In this document: in pieces, positions 8,095-16,883 of the stretch | How the letters are laid out: each line of letters opens with the position of its first letter | Numbering within the stretch: the stretch's first letter is position 1 | Source: Comamonadaceae bacterium | Lineage (GTDB): Bacteria; Pseudomonadota; Gammaproteobacteria; Burkholderiales; Burkholderiaceae_C | NCBI GenBank assembly: GCA_947450765.1 | Contig: CANFXC010000001.1 | Coordinates: 62,001-126,000, forward strand | Direction of reading: 5' to 3' | Length of the DNA stretch: 64,000 nucleotides | Notes under the pieces: generated by a model | What the model was told of the DNA's origin: nothing | Database searches by the model: none | What the model saw: the letters and a program-made list of their open reading frames with translations, nothing else | Program-made: the position numbers and the translations under genes

Positions 8095-8678
8095 GCGGCG
8101 CCTTGCACCGCCGGCGCCAACCCGCCTAGCGCACCGGCCATGAACTGGCTGTGCTCCATCCCAAGCAAGCGATTCCAACGTTGTTGCCCCATGGTCAAGC
8201 CGATGAAAAAACCCAGCTCGACAATCTCATCTTTTTTGAAATGGTCATACAGGCCTTGCCACAAGTCATCCGTCGGCTCAAGCCCCCAGGTGATGGCTTC
8301 GGCCAAGCGCAACGCGGCTTTTTGTCGGGGTGAAAAGCGCGTCGCCTTGTCGAAGTCCAGCAAGTCTTTGACGTGGTCTTCCAGCAAACCTTCCGCCTGC
8401 GCCTTGACCGATCGCTGGTTGCCGCAGTAGTTGCAATTCACCGCCTGCGACACGTACAAGCGACACAATTCTTTGATGGCGTGCTCACACACGCCATTGA
8501 CAAAAGTGTCGTTCCAGGCGTTGGTGAAGGCCCAAAATACTTTGGGTACGTTGGCCCGAATGGCATGACTTTCCGGTCGTGGCGCACCGTCCCTAGCGGC
8601 ACGCTGAAATTCTGCCAGCATGGCCGGATCGGTGATCGCGGCCGGGTCGATGTAAGGGATACGCGGTGACGAACTCAT
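8091..8678 (-). CDS. Carboxymuconolactone decarboxylase / AhpD-like protein
   Basis: A 195-residue all-helical CMD-domain protein. The family's redox-type Cys82-x-x-Cys85 is present in NCNYCGNQRS, followed by the conserved acidic/helical part with FSPRQKAALRLAEAIT. Members are either gamma-carboxymuconolactone decarboxylases or AhpD-type peroxidase partners; the CxxC favours the AhpD-like, redox group. It is translationally coupled to the dehydrogenase downstream. The role within this catabolic unit is unknown, possibly detoxification of peroxide or quinones. Confidence 0.8.
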   Translation of the reverse strand: MSSSPRIPYIDPAAITDPAMLAEFQRAARDGAPRPESHAIRANVPKVFWAFTNAWNDTFVNGVCEHAIKELCRLYVSQAVNCNYCGNQRSVKAQAEGLLEDHVKDLLDFDKATRFSPRQKAALRLAEAITWGLEPTDDLWQGLYDHFKKDEIVELGFFIGLTMGQQRWNRLLGMEHSQFMAGALGGLAPAVQGAA

Positions 8679-8705
8679 CGAAAACTCCTGTGTTGGTTGT
8701 CGAAC

Positions 8706-9653
8706 TCAGACTGCCGCCATCTGCATGGCCGCGTCGTAGTGGGAGAGGTCCAGGTAGCGATCGAGTGGCGGCGGAACGCCACCCCACATGCCTTCCATTT
8801 CGGCTCGAATCGACAGCACCGTCTGAAAACCCGGGCGACTGAATGCAGCGTCAGGCGCGAGTCCGGAACCTGGCGCCACCAGCGCGTCATAGGTACCCTG
8901 CGCTGCAGCAGCCGTCAATTGAAATTTGGCTTGCAACAGCGCCATCATCTCGGCCTTGTTGGCCGGGTTCATCACGTGGCGCTGGCCTTCGATGTAGGCG
9001 GCCAGATAACGCTTGAGCGCGTCGGCATGCTCGGCAGCCCAGGGACGCAGAACAAATGCGCCCGTCGCTTGGTAAGGTCCGAGCAGACTGAACTGACTGC
9101 CCAGACTTTTCAAACCTTGTTCACGCACCGTGAACGAAAACGGCGGGTTGATCATGCCGGCTGCGAGTTGCGGGTCGGCCACCATGGCCGCAGAACGCGG
9201 TCCGGTGCCACCTGCCAGCTTGACGCCGTAATCACGATTTTCGAGCAGCCCGTGGTTCTTCAAAATTTTCTTGGCCGCCAGCGCGTAAGCAGTGCCCGGT
9301 GCATCCACCGCCAGCAGCTTGCCGCGCAAGTCGTCGATCGTGTTGATTTCTGCACGCACCATCAAGTCGTTCATGCCGGCATCGCCGCCACACACAATCA
9401 CCACGTCTTGCCCGGCCGACTCGACCATGGCCACGGCGTTGTCCACCGCCGCGTGTGCGATCTCAAATTGACCCGCAGCCAGACCGGCCCGTTGTGCGTC
9501 GGAGTTGGGCGTGTTCTGCACCTCGATCGTCAATTGGCGGCGGGCGAAATAACCCTCGGCCATGGCCGCCATCAGCGGCAGATTGCTGGAGGTGTTGAAG
9601 ATGTTGACGCGCAGCAGCGTCGGCTCAACTGACGGCGATGGTTTGACAGACAT
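8706..9653 (-). CDS. NMT1/SsuA-like substrate-binding-fold protein lacking a visible signal peptide
   Basis: A 315-residue protein of the NMT1/ThiY/SsuA periplasmic-binding fold: LRVNIFNTSSNLPLMAAMAEGYF, then GQFEIAHAAVDNAVAM, DLRGKLLAVDAPGTAYAL. Family members are ABC-transporter receptors for sulfonates, pyrimidines or phthalates, but the fold is also used by cytoplasmic enzymes such as the desulfinase DszB and the THI5 synthase. No signal peptide is evident: the N-terminus is short and polar. No ABC permease or ATPase gene is nearby. It is directly downstream of the Mo-hydroxylase subunits, so either an orphan receptor or an enzyme is possible. Confidence 0.7.
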   Translation of the reverse strand: MSVKPSPSVEPTLLRVNIFNTSSNLPLMAAMAEGYFARRQLTIEVQNTPNSDAQRAGLAAGQFEIAHAAVDNAVAMVESAGQDVVIVCGGDAGMNDLMVRAEINTIDDLRGKLLAVDAPGTAYALAAKKILKNHGLLENRDYGVKLAGGTGPRSAAMVADPQLAAGMINPPFSFTVREQGLKSLGSQFSLLGPYQATGAFVLRPWAAEHADALKRYLAAYIEGQRHVMNPANKAEMMALLQAKFQLTAAAAQGTYDALVAPGSGLAPDAAFSRPGFQTVLSIRAEMEGMWGGVPPPLDRYLDLSHYDAAMQMAAV

Positions 9654-9665
9654 GCTTGAGGGCTT

Positions 9666-11885
9666 TCAGCTAGGATCAGCCAGTGCAGCCTGCAGCAAAG
9701 CGTCAGCACTCAGCGGCATTTGACGCATGCGCAAACCCAGCGCGTCGGCCACGGCGTTGGCAATCGCTGCAGCCACCGGGCCATGCGTGGCTTCGCCAGC
9801 ACCCAGCGATTTGTCACCCGGCCGGCTGAGAAGTTGCACGTCGACTTTCGGCACCTCAGAAAAACGCAAAATCGGATAGTCCTCCCAGCTGCGGCTGGTG
9901 ACCCGCGTGCGGTCAAACTGCACCGCTTCTTTGAGCACCCAGCTGACGGTCTGAACAGCACCGCCTTCGATCTGGTTGCGGACTCCATCGGGATTGACTA
10001 CCAAACCAACGTCGGCGGCTATCCACAACTGTTCAACCCGCACCTCAGCCGCCACATGCACCGCCGCCACCACAGCGCAGTAAGCGCCGGTGTTTTTGTA
10101 GCGGGCAAAGCCGATGCCTGTACCGGACCCTTCGCGGCGTTCCCCGGCATGGCGATTCGGCCAGTCGGCCATGACCGCCGCCGCATTCAGCACGGCACGG
10201 CCACGTTCATCACTGAGCTGGCGCAGGCGAAACACCAGCGGATCAACGCCCAGTTGTTCAGCTATTTCGTCCAGAAATGATTCGACCGCGAAGACATTGC
10301 AATGTGCGCCCAGAGAACGTAACGAAGATGTGCGCAGCGGCATGGTCAGCGCACGATGCGAGTGCGTGCGCCACTGCGCGAAGTCATACGACGGCAGCGC
10401 ATTGCGCTCAGCGCCACCACCATTGGCCAGCGGCATGTTGATGGCGACTTGTCGTGCAAATGGCTTCTCCAGCAAGGCCGCTGCATGCAACACGGGCGTG
10501 CTGGAACGGCCGGGTCGCATGCTGTGACCGTTGGACCAAACGTCGTGCTGCCAGTCGCTGATGCAGCCGTCAGCGTCGACCACGGCCTGCAAGTCGACCG
10601 CCATGGCGGCACCGAAAGGCGCGCACGTCAAGTCGTCTTCGCGGGTCCATTGCAGTTGCACCGGACAGCCCGGCACGGCACGCGCCAACAAGACGGCGTC
10701 ACAGGCTGCATCGTCCGCACCGTTGTGACCGTAGCAACCAGCACCGGGCACGTGCTGCAGCACTATATTGGCGGCTGGCAAACCGAGCACCAAGGCCAGA
10801 TCAGGGCGCAGGTTGTAAATCCCTTGGCTGTGAGTCCAAACTTCCACGCGGGTGATCTCACCGCTGGCATTGGCCTCGCAACGCGCCAGCGCGCACGACG
10901 GGCCGATCGAGGCATGCGCCAAAAATGGCCGTGCGTACGAAGCCTTGAAATACTGCGCGCCCGCAGCCGTTCTTAAAGCCTCTGAAGTCGCCAGACCCGG
11001 GCCTGGCGTATCGGCTGTTTTCTCGCCAGCCACCGTGGTGTCCACCGGCTGCGCACGCAAAAATTCAGGCAATGCATGCCTATCAGGCAAGGTCGCAGGC
11101 TCGTCCCAACGAGCCGCTGCGGCGAGCTTTTTCAAGGCCTGCACTACCGCGTACTCGCTGCGGGCAATGACGCCGATAAAGCTGCCATCACGCACGGTGG
11201 TGACCACCCCCGGCAGTGCATTGATGGCGTCCAGCGCGACCTCACGCAAGACCGCACCCGGCGACGGCGGATGCGCCACGCGGCCATACAACTGGCCGGG
11301 CAAGACCATGTCATGAATGAAATCCGGCTGCCCCAGCACCTTGCCAGGCATGTCCAAACGCGGCACGGTCTGGCCGCTCAAGGTGTGGTCGGCAACAGAC
11401 TTTGGCTTGGCGTTGCCAGTGGCCTCAAGCGCCAGCAAAGCGTCGTCAGCCAAGCCCGCATAACTTCCAATGCGCTCACCCGCACTGTTGACGAACTCGC
11501 CGTCCAGCACGCGGAGTTCCGCACGTTGGCCCGGCGTCAAGCCGAGCTGCTGCGCCGCCAAGTCCAAATAAATCGCACGCGCTTCGGCGCAGGCTTGGCG
11601 CAAAGCGCTGCCTGAGTCTTGCACGGACATGCTGCCGGCTGTCATGCCTTCGTTCGGGCCCTGCACGGTGCTGGCGCGCTCCATGCGAATGCGCGCCACG
11701 GAGACGTCCAGTTCTTCGGCGGCCATTTGTGCCAGCACGGTACTGATGCCCTGCCCCAGATCGACCTTGCCGGTGCGCACGGTCACACAGCCATCGGCGT
11801 GAAAAGCCAGCCACTGCGACAAACGGCGGTTGGTCTGCAAGCTGCCCGGCAACACGGGCGGATTCTTCAAGACGTTGTCACTCAT
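9666..11885 (-). CDS. Molybdenum hydroxylase, molybdopterin-binding large subunit (isoquinoline 1-oxidoreductase type)
   Basis: A 739-residue large subunit of the xanthine oxidase family, IorB-like branch. It opens with ADGCVTVRTGKVDLGQGIST, a molybdopterin contact loop. Mid-protein has GAGCYGHNGADDAACDAVLLA, and the C-terminus has DVGLVVNPDGVRNQIEGG and the catalytic glutamate in LGAGEATHGP. The ATG overlaps the stop of the [2Fe-2S] subunit (ATGA). It hydroxylates a carbon next to a ring nitrogen or an aldehyde, using water as the oxygen source. No FAD subunit and no XdhC-type chaperone gene is adjacent, as in the IorAB type where cytochrome is the acceptor. Confidence 0.9.
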   Translation of the reverse strand: MSDNVLKNPPVLPGSLQTNRRLSQWLAFHADGCVTVRTGKVDLGQGISTVLAQMAAEELDVSVARIRMERASTVQGPNEGMTAGSMSVQDSGSALRQACAEARAIYLDLAAQQLGLTPGQRAELRVLDGEFVNSAGERIGSYAGLADDALLALEATGNAKPKSVADHTLSGQTVPRLDMPGKVLGQPDFIHDMVLPGQLYGRVAHPPSPGAVLREVALDAINALPGVVTTVRDGSFIGVIARSEYAVVQALKKLAAAARWDEPATLPDRHALPEFLRAQPVDTTVAGEKTADTPGPGLATSEALRTAAGAQYFKASYARPFLAHASIGPSCALARCEANASGEITRVEVWTHSQGIYNLRPDLALVLGLPAANIVLQHVPGAGCYGHNGADDAACDAVLLARAVPGCPVQLQWTREDDLTCAPFGAAMAVDLQAVVDADGCISDWQHDVWSNGHSMRPGRSSTPVLHAAALLEKPFARQVAINMPLANGGGAERNALPSYDFAQWRTHSHRALTMPLRTSSLRSLGAHCNVFAVESFLDEIAEQLGVDPLVFRLRQLSDERGRAVLNAAAVMADWPNRHAGERREGSGTGIGFARYKNTGAYCAVVAAVHVAAEVRVEQLWIAADVGLVVNPDGVRNQIEGGAVQTVSWVLKEAVQFDRTRVTSRSWEDYPILRFSEVPKVDVQLLSRPGDKSLGAGEATHGPVAAAIANAVADALGLRMRQMPLSADALLQAALADPS

Positions 11886-12358
11886 GCCTGGACTCCGGCA
11901 GCGGCAGCCTTGAGCACCGCACGCACCATGCGGTTGTGCGCGCCGCAACGGCACAGATGCACATCCAGCGCTTCACGCACCTGCGCCTCGCTCGGCTGCG
12001 GGCACTTGGCTAACAAAGCCGCAGCGCTGACAAGAATGCCCGACACGCAATAGCCGCACTGCGCGGCTTGCTCGTCAATGAAGGCCTGCTGCAAAGCGTG
12101 CAAGGCATCTGGCTGCCCCAAGCCTTCAATGGTGACCACGGCTTTGTTTTCGGCGGCCCACAGCGGTGTGTCGCAAGACGGCACAGACACGCCGTCCAAC
12201 ATCACATGGCAAGCGCCGCACTGCGATTGTCCGCAGCCCAGTCGCGTGCCTTTGAGGCCGAGTTCTTCGCGCAAGGCGTAGACCAACGGCATGTTGTCGT
12301 CAGCCTCGACTGACGTCAGCTGGCCGTTGATATTCAGGTTGACTGAGCGCAGCGCCAT
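11882..12358 (-). CDS. Molybdenum hydroxylase, [2Fe-2S] small subunit
   Basis: A 158-residue two-cluster ferredoxin subunit, the IorA/QorS/CoxS type. The plant-type cluster is held by Cys42, Cys47, Cys50 and Cys62 (GCGQSQCGAC), and the helical C-terminal cluster by CGYC (101-104) and the CRC near residue 136. It passes electrons from the molybdenum centre in the large subunit encoded by the overlapping downstream gene. It likely forms a two-subunit enzyme acting on an N-heterocycle or aldehyde, given the Atz/Trz-type amidohydrolase close by; substrate unproven. Confidence 0.92.
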   Translation of the reverse strand: MALRSVNLNINGQLTSVEADDNMPLVYALREELGLKGTRLGCGQSQCGACHVMLDGVSVPSCDTPLWAAENKAVVTIEGLGQPDALHALQQAFIDEQAAQCGYCVSGILVSAAALLAKCPQPSEAQVREALDVHLCRCGAHNRMVRAVLKAAAAGVQA

Positions 12359-12413
12359 CAGAGCGCCAGCTTTACAAAACGGCGCAGCGCATACCTCAGC
12401 AGAGGATTGCGGC

Positions 12414-13373
12414 TCACTTCGGTGCGCCCTTCATCACAGCGCCCAGAGTGATGAATTCTTCTTTGATGTAGGCGTCGAATTGTTCAGGTTTCATGGGCAT
12501 TGATTCTGCGCCCATCTTGGCCATGCGTTCCTTGACTTCAGGCTGCGCAAGGATCAGCGCAATTTCCGCATTGAGCTTGTTGACCACCGCGCGCGGTGTC
12601 TTGGCGGGTGCCAACAAACCGATCCAGAAATCAAACACAAAACCCGGTAGGCCGGCTTCGGCCACGGTTGGCACGTCAGGCAAAGCGCTCGAACGCTTGG
12701 CGGTGCTGACCGCGAGTGCGCGCATGCGGTTGTCCCGGATCGACGGGATGGAGGCCAGCACCGGCGTGAACATGAAATCAACCCGGCCCGAGCTGGTTTC
12801 AACAATGGTCTCCGGCGTGCCCTTGAACGGAATATGCGTGAGCTGAATACCAGCCACGCTGCGAAATTTTTCGGCATTCACGTGCGTCGCGCTGCCGACC
12901 CCCGCCGAAGCGTAGTTGAGCGAGTCTGGTTTGGCCTTGGCGGCAGCGATCAGGTCCTTCACAGACTTGAAAGGGCTTGCGGCACCGACCACCAGCACGC
13001 TCGGCAATGCCGCCAGCGGCGAGACCCCGGCAAAGTCGGCCACCGTGTCGTAACTCAGGCCGGGGTACAAAGTCGGGTTCACCACGTGGCCTGTGGAGAC
13101 CACCAGCAAGGTGTAGCCATCGGGCTCGCTTTTGGCCACTTGCGCGGAACCCAAGGTGCCGCCAGCACCGGGCCGGTTTTCCACCATCACGGCCTGACCC
13201 AGGCTGGCACTTAATCTTTCACCCACGACGCGCGCCATGATGTCGGTGGCACTGCCGGCTGTGAACGGCACAACGATTTTGATGGTCTTGCTTGGGTAGG
13301 CGGCAGCTGTGGTCTGGGCACTGACGGCGGCTACGGACAAGACTGCTGCAATGGCGACTAAAAAGTGTTTCAT
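12414..13373 (-). CDS. Bug/TctC-family periplasmic solute receptor (2 of 9)
   Basis: A 319-residue receptor with a clear signal peptide (about residues 1-19, ending AVSAQ). The family hallmarks are KIVVPFTAGSATDIMAR, ENRPGAGGTLGSAQVAKS, PDGYTLLVV and HIPFKGTPE. The GGAGA site is 7 bases before the ATG. It stands between the Mo-hydroxylase genes and the amidohydrolase, so it may bind the compound those enzymes process; that link is inferred from gene order only. No TctAB partner is present. Confidence 0.9.
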   Translation of the reverse strand: MKHFLVAIAAVLSVAAVSAQTTAAAYPSKTIKIVVPFTAGSATDIMARVVGERLSASLGQAVMVENRPGAGGTLGSAQVAKSEPDGYTLLVVSTGHVVNPTLYPGLSYDTVADFAGVSPLAALPSVLVVGAASPFKSVKDLIAAAKAKPDSLNYASAGVGSATHVNAEKFRSVAGIQLTHIPFKGTPETIVETSSGRVDFMFTPVLASIPSIRDNRMRALAVSTAKRSSALPDVPTVAEAGLPGFVFDFWIGLLAPAKTPRAVVNKLNAEIALILAQPEVKERMAKMGAESMPMKPEQFDAYIKEEFITLGAVMKGAPK

Positions 13374-13437
13374 GGATGTGTCTCCTGAAGGTTGAAGGAC
13401 CTGCGGTCTGCGCCGCTTGAATAAAACCGTGAAGGTC

Positions 13438-14802
13438 TCAATGCGCTAAGCCAAGTGCCAAAGCGATCTTCTCGCCCGACTGCTGCAAGGCGCGTAAATG
13501 CGGTTGCAGGTCGACACCCACCAACTGACCTGCGCGTTTCTTCCACTGTCCCGCCACCATCACGCTGTCTATATTGGCCAGAGAGGTTTGCATCACGACG
13601 GAGTTCACGGCGTCGTGCACCGGCTGCATGTTCAAGTCGGTCGCGCGGATCATCACCAGATCAGCCTGCTTTCCGCTGGCCAGCGAACCGATGCGGTCTG
13701 CCTGCTTGAGCATGCGCGCACCTTCGATGGTGACCCACGACAGGGCTTCTCGCGTGGTCACGGTGGACGTGTTCGGAATGCTGCCGTGATGCTCGCGGTG
13801 AGCGGCGTTGTCGAGTGAGCGCTGCATGCCGAGGGCCACGCGGGCCTGCACCAACATCTCGCCACTGATGGCGCTTTCAAGATCAACACCCAGTGATGGC
13901 GCACGGCCAAAAGCGCGCAGCCGCCCGGTGATCGGGTAGCCATGCCCTTGCGTCATTTCACTTTCAGGTGCCGCCGAAAAGCTCATGCCAAGGTCGCAGA
14001 ATCGCTTCAGTTGATCGTCACTCAAAGCATGGCCATGAACGATGTTGATGTGGTCGCCGAGCAGTCCGGCGGCTTCTAATTTTTCCCAGCCGTCCGGCGT
14101 GCGGGCGGGCCCGCCGCCTTGGTGCAGCGAAGCGATCAGCCCGAGCTCCTTGGCCATGGCGAAGTCGTGCATGGCAACGTTCAAGGTTGAATAGTGCGGG
14201 CCTAGCACCGCACCCTGAACACTCAGCAGCGAGCGGCCCTGATGCACCTTGAGCAAACGTTCGATTTCAGCGCGTGGATGTGGCACTTCCCAAAATGGCG
14301 TCTGCCCGGGCAGTGGGTCCGGCTTGGGCGTGCCATGAAAAAATGCAGCCCGAATTCCCGAGGCCAGCAAACCGGCAATCGCCGCGTCATTCGACTGCGG
14401 CGTCGGGTTGTTGTGACACCAGTCAGCCAGCGTGGTGGTGCCGCAGTTGATCTGGTTCAAGGCCCCAACCAGCGTGGCGATGTACAAATCTTGCGGCTCG
14501 AAAACCGTCGCCAGACCAGCGTGCATCTTGCGGAAATATTCGAGCAGAGTCCAGTTGGATGCCAGCCCCCGCAGCGCCGTCTGCCAAGTGTGCATGTGCG
14601 CATTCACCAGCCCGGGAATGACGATGTAACCGCTGCCGTCAATCAGCTCTGCGTCATCCACATGGATGCGCGGCGCAATCTCAGTGAGCGTCTCGCCGGT
14701 GATCAGAATGTCGCCCTGCGGCAAATCGCCCTGCGCATCCATCGTGATGATGGAGGCGCCGCGGATCAGGCTTCGCTTTGTGTGTGTTGGCTGCGCGGCC
14801 AT
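13438..14802 (-). CDS. Metal-dependent amidohydrolase (Atz/Trz, SsnA-like)
   Basis: A 454-residue amidohydrolase of the Atz/Trz chlorohydrolase/deaminase subgroup. It opens with RGASIITMDAQGDLPQGDILI, has the metal-binding His69-x-His71 in VNAHMHTWQT, further metal or catalytic histidines in ASLHQGG and IVHGHALSDDQ, and a C-terminal beta domain GSLASGKQADLVMI. Relatives deaminate or hydrolyse triazines, cytosine, guanine, 8-oxoguanine and related N-heterocycles. Only 3 bp separate it from the upstream dehydrogenase gene. With the Mo-hydroxylase it makes an N-heterocycle a reasonable guess as pathway substrate. Confidence 0.85.
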   Translation of the reverse strand: MAAQPTHTKRSLIRGASIITMDAQGDLPQGDILITGETLTEIAPRIHVDDAELIDGSGYIVIPGLVNAHMHTWQTALRGLASNWTLLEYFRKMHAGLATVFEPQDLYIATLVGALNQINCGTTTLADWCHNNPTPQSNDAAIAGLLASGIRAAFFHGTPKPDPLPGQTPFWEVPHPRAEIERLLKVHQGRSLLSVQGAVLGPHYSTLNVAMHDFAMAKELGLIASLHQGGGPARTPDGWEKLEAAGLLGDHINIVHGHALSDDQLKRFCDLGMSFSAAPESEMTQGHGYPITGRLRAFGRAPSLGVDLESAISGEMLVQARVALGMQRSLDNAAHREHHGSIPNTSTVTTREALSWVTIEGARMLKQADRIGSLASGKQADLVMIRATDLNMQPVHDAVNSVVMQTSLANIDSVMVAGQWKKRAGQLVGVDLQPHLRALQQSGEKIALALGLAH

Positions 14803-14805
14803 GGC

Positions 14806-15741
14806 TCAGAACTCCAGGCCGTCGCTCATCTTCACGTTTTCAGACGTCAGCACCAAGCCGGCGTCAGCGGCGGTTTCTTGCAACAGCACCGCAAAATCAA
14901 TGTCGTCGTGGCCACGCCCGACCATGCGCGACACCGACTCGCGGGTGGCCGCCGCTGCCGGCATAGCGACGCCGTAAGCGCGTGCTGCAGCCAAGCCCAA
15001 GTCCATGTCTTTCAACAACAGTTTGGGCGTGAACGTCACTTGGTCAAACGTCAGGTTGGTCAGCATCGGCGTTTTGTACTTGGTGTACATCGAGCCGAGC
15101 ACGGAGTCGTTGATGCTCTCCAAAAAGATGTGACGCGGGATACCGGCTTTTTCAGCCAGCACGGTGATCTCGCACAGGTTCTGAATGACCACGCCGAACA
15201 TGGTGTTGTGCGCGATTTTCCAGATGCGTGCCAACTCGCCCTCGCCGACCCACATGACCTTGCGCGCCATCGCTTGCAGGCAAGGCTCGATCTCGGTGTA
15301 CAGCGCTTTTGGGCCTGAGGCGACTTGCAGCAATTTGCCGGCCTTAGCGACCTTGGCATTGCCGGACACCGGGCTGCACAAATAACCCACACCCATGGCC
15401 TCTAAGCGCTGGCGAATCTCTGCTGAACCTTCCTGCGAAATGGACGAGCTGTCAATCACCACCTTCGGCTTGGCTGAACCGGCCACCAGACCACCCTCGC
15501 CAAACAGAACTTCCTTCAGGTCGTTGGTGGTCGACACCATGGTAAAGACAAAATCACAGCTGGCCAGATCTTGCTTGGCTCCGACGATGGTGGCGCCGTA
15601 CTCGGCCAGCGGCGCAGCCTTGGATGCCGTGCGGTTCCAGACACTGACCTTGTGGCCGGCTTTGAGCAGCCGCTTCGCCATGGCCTCGCCCATGCGCCCC
15701 AACCCGATCCATCCAATTTGCTTCCCCGTTGTCATTGTCAT
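14806..15741 (-). CDS. NAD(P)-dependent beta-hydroxyacid dehydrogenase (3-hydroxyisobutyrate dehydrogenase family)
   Basis: A 311-residue second member of the beta-hydroxyacid dehydrogenase family. It has Rossmann motif IGWIGLGRMGEAMAKRLL, substrate loop SPVSGNAKVAKAG, and the catalytic lysine in ELARIWKIAHN. Start options MTMTTGKQ or the second Met differ by two codons. It is just upstream of the amidohydrolase and likely co-transcribed with it. It differs clearly from the one at 7198-8094, so two separate 3-hydroxyacid or semialdehyde steps may exist in the region. Confidence 0.87.
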   Translation of the reverse strand: MTMTTGKQIGWIGLGRMGEAMAKRLLKAGHKVSVWNRTASKAAPLAEYGATIVGAKQDLASCDFVFTMVSTTNDLKEVLFGEGGLVAGSAKPKVVIDSSSISQEGSAEIRQRLEAMGVGYLCSPVSGNAKVAKAGKLLQVASGPKALYTEIEPCLQAMARKVMWVGEGELARIWKIAHNTMFGVVIQNLCEITVLAEKAGIPRHIFLESINDSVLGSMYTKYKTPMLTNLTFDQVTFTPKLLLKDMDLGLAAARAYGVAMPAAAATRESVSRMVGRGHDDIDFAVLLQETAADAGLVLTSENVKMSDGLEF

Positions 15742-15859
15742 TGTGTTTCCTTGTTGTCTCTTTTACCTTTGCGTAGTGTGTCGCAGAGCTCCAGGAGTCA
15801 CAAGAAAACCAGCGGAAATCAGTTTTTCCATTGGTGGAAAAACCGCGTTCAGGCCACGC

Positions 15860-16849
15860 TCAATCGAGCGTTGCGCCCGAAATCCGGACGATGTCGGCCC
15901 ATTGCGCACTTTCTTTTTTGATCAGCGCGGCGTATTCGACCGGTCCACCCAGCAGCGGCACGGCACCTTCCACGCCCAGTCGGGACTGGAATTCGGGCGT
16001 GGCGGCGATCTTCAGGATCTGCGCGGCCAGCTCCTTGACCACCGCGTCTGGCGTCCCACGCGCAGCCAGCAAACCATAAGTCAGCGTGCTCTCAAAATCG
16101 GCCAGCGCGCTGATGCCTGACTCGGCAATCGTCGGCACGTCGGGCATGGCCGGATTGCGTTTGGTACTGGTCACGGCGATGGCGCGCAAGCGTCCGCTGG
16201 CGACCAAGGCCAACGCGGGCGGGATCACGCTGAACATCATCTGCACCTGCCCGCCGATCAAATCATTGAGCGCAGGCGCGGTGCCTTTGTAGGGAATGTG
16301 ACTGAGCTTGACGCCAGTTTTGTGCTCGAACAATTCGCCGCACAAGTGACCACCTGTGCCGCCGCCACTGGACGCGTAGTTGACACGCCCCGGCTGCGAT
16401 TTGGCCAGCGCCAACAGATCAGCCACAGACTTGACCTTGGAAGAAGCCGGCACCACCAAGACCAGCGCCGACGACGCAAACATGGCGACAGGCGCCAAGT
16501 CTTTTTGGGTGTCGTATTTCAATTGCTTGTACAGCGCCGGGTTGATCGACACCGTGCCCGAATGGCCGAGCAGCAGCGTGCTGCCGTCAGCCGGGCTGCG
16601 CACCACTTGCTCGGTGCCGATGTTGCCACCTGCGCCCGGTTTATTTTCAACCACCACGCTTTGCTTGCGCAGCGCACCTAGGCTCATGGCCATCTGACGG
16701 CCAAAGACATCGTTACCGCCGCCGGGTGCAAAAGGCACGACGATCTTGATCGGCTTGTCTTGCGCCTGCGTCGCCAAGCTGATGGACGACAAAGCGAAGG
16801 CCCCCAGCGTCGCGACCAGGGCTTGTCGGCGATTGGACCCAGACGACAT
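15860..16849 (-). CDS. Bug/TctC-family periplasmic solute receptor (3 of 9)
   Basis: A 329-residue receptor. It begins with a twin-arginine-like signal (SNRRQALVATLGAF, cleaved after ATQAQ), followed by IKIVVPFAPGGGNDVFGRQ, ENKPGAGGNIGTEQVVR and HIPYKGTAPALNDLIGGQ. An ATG start at 16849 was chosen; an upstream TTG would overlap the thiolase stop and lacks a ribosome-binding site. It lies directly downstream of pcaF, in the same direction, which ties it to aromatic catabolism. The 118 bp between it and the next gene hold nothing I recognise. Confidence 0.88.
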   Translation of the reverse strand: MSSGSNRRQALVATLGAFALSSISLATQAQDKPIKIVVPFAPGGGNDVFGRQMAMSLGALRKQSVVVENKPGAGGNIGTEQVVRSPADGSTLLLGHSGTVSINPALYKQLKYDTQKDLAPVAMFASSALVLVVPASSKVKSVADLLALAKSQPGRVNYASSGGGTGGHLCGELFEHKTGVKLSHIPYKGTAPALNDLIGGQVQMMFSVIPPALALVASGRLRAIAVTSTKRNPAMPDVPTIAESGISALADFESTLTYGLLAARGTPDAVVKELAAQILKIAATPEFQSRLGVEGAVPLLGGPVEYAALIKKESAQWADIVRISGATLD

Positions 16850-16883
16850 GACTGAACTTGAGTGGTTGCGTTTGTCCAAAGCG

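Noticed and set aside
8697-9632. 311-codon plus-strand frame
   Set aside because: Antisense to the NMT1-like gene; composition is His/Arg-rich and unlike a real protein.
14242-15318. 358-codon plus-strand frame across the amidohydrolase and dehydrogenase genes
   Set aside because: It is a shadow of two well-supported minus-strand genes.
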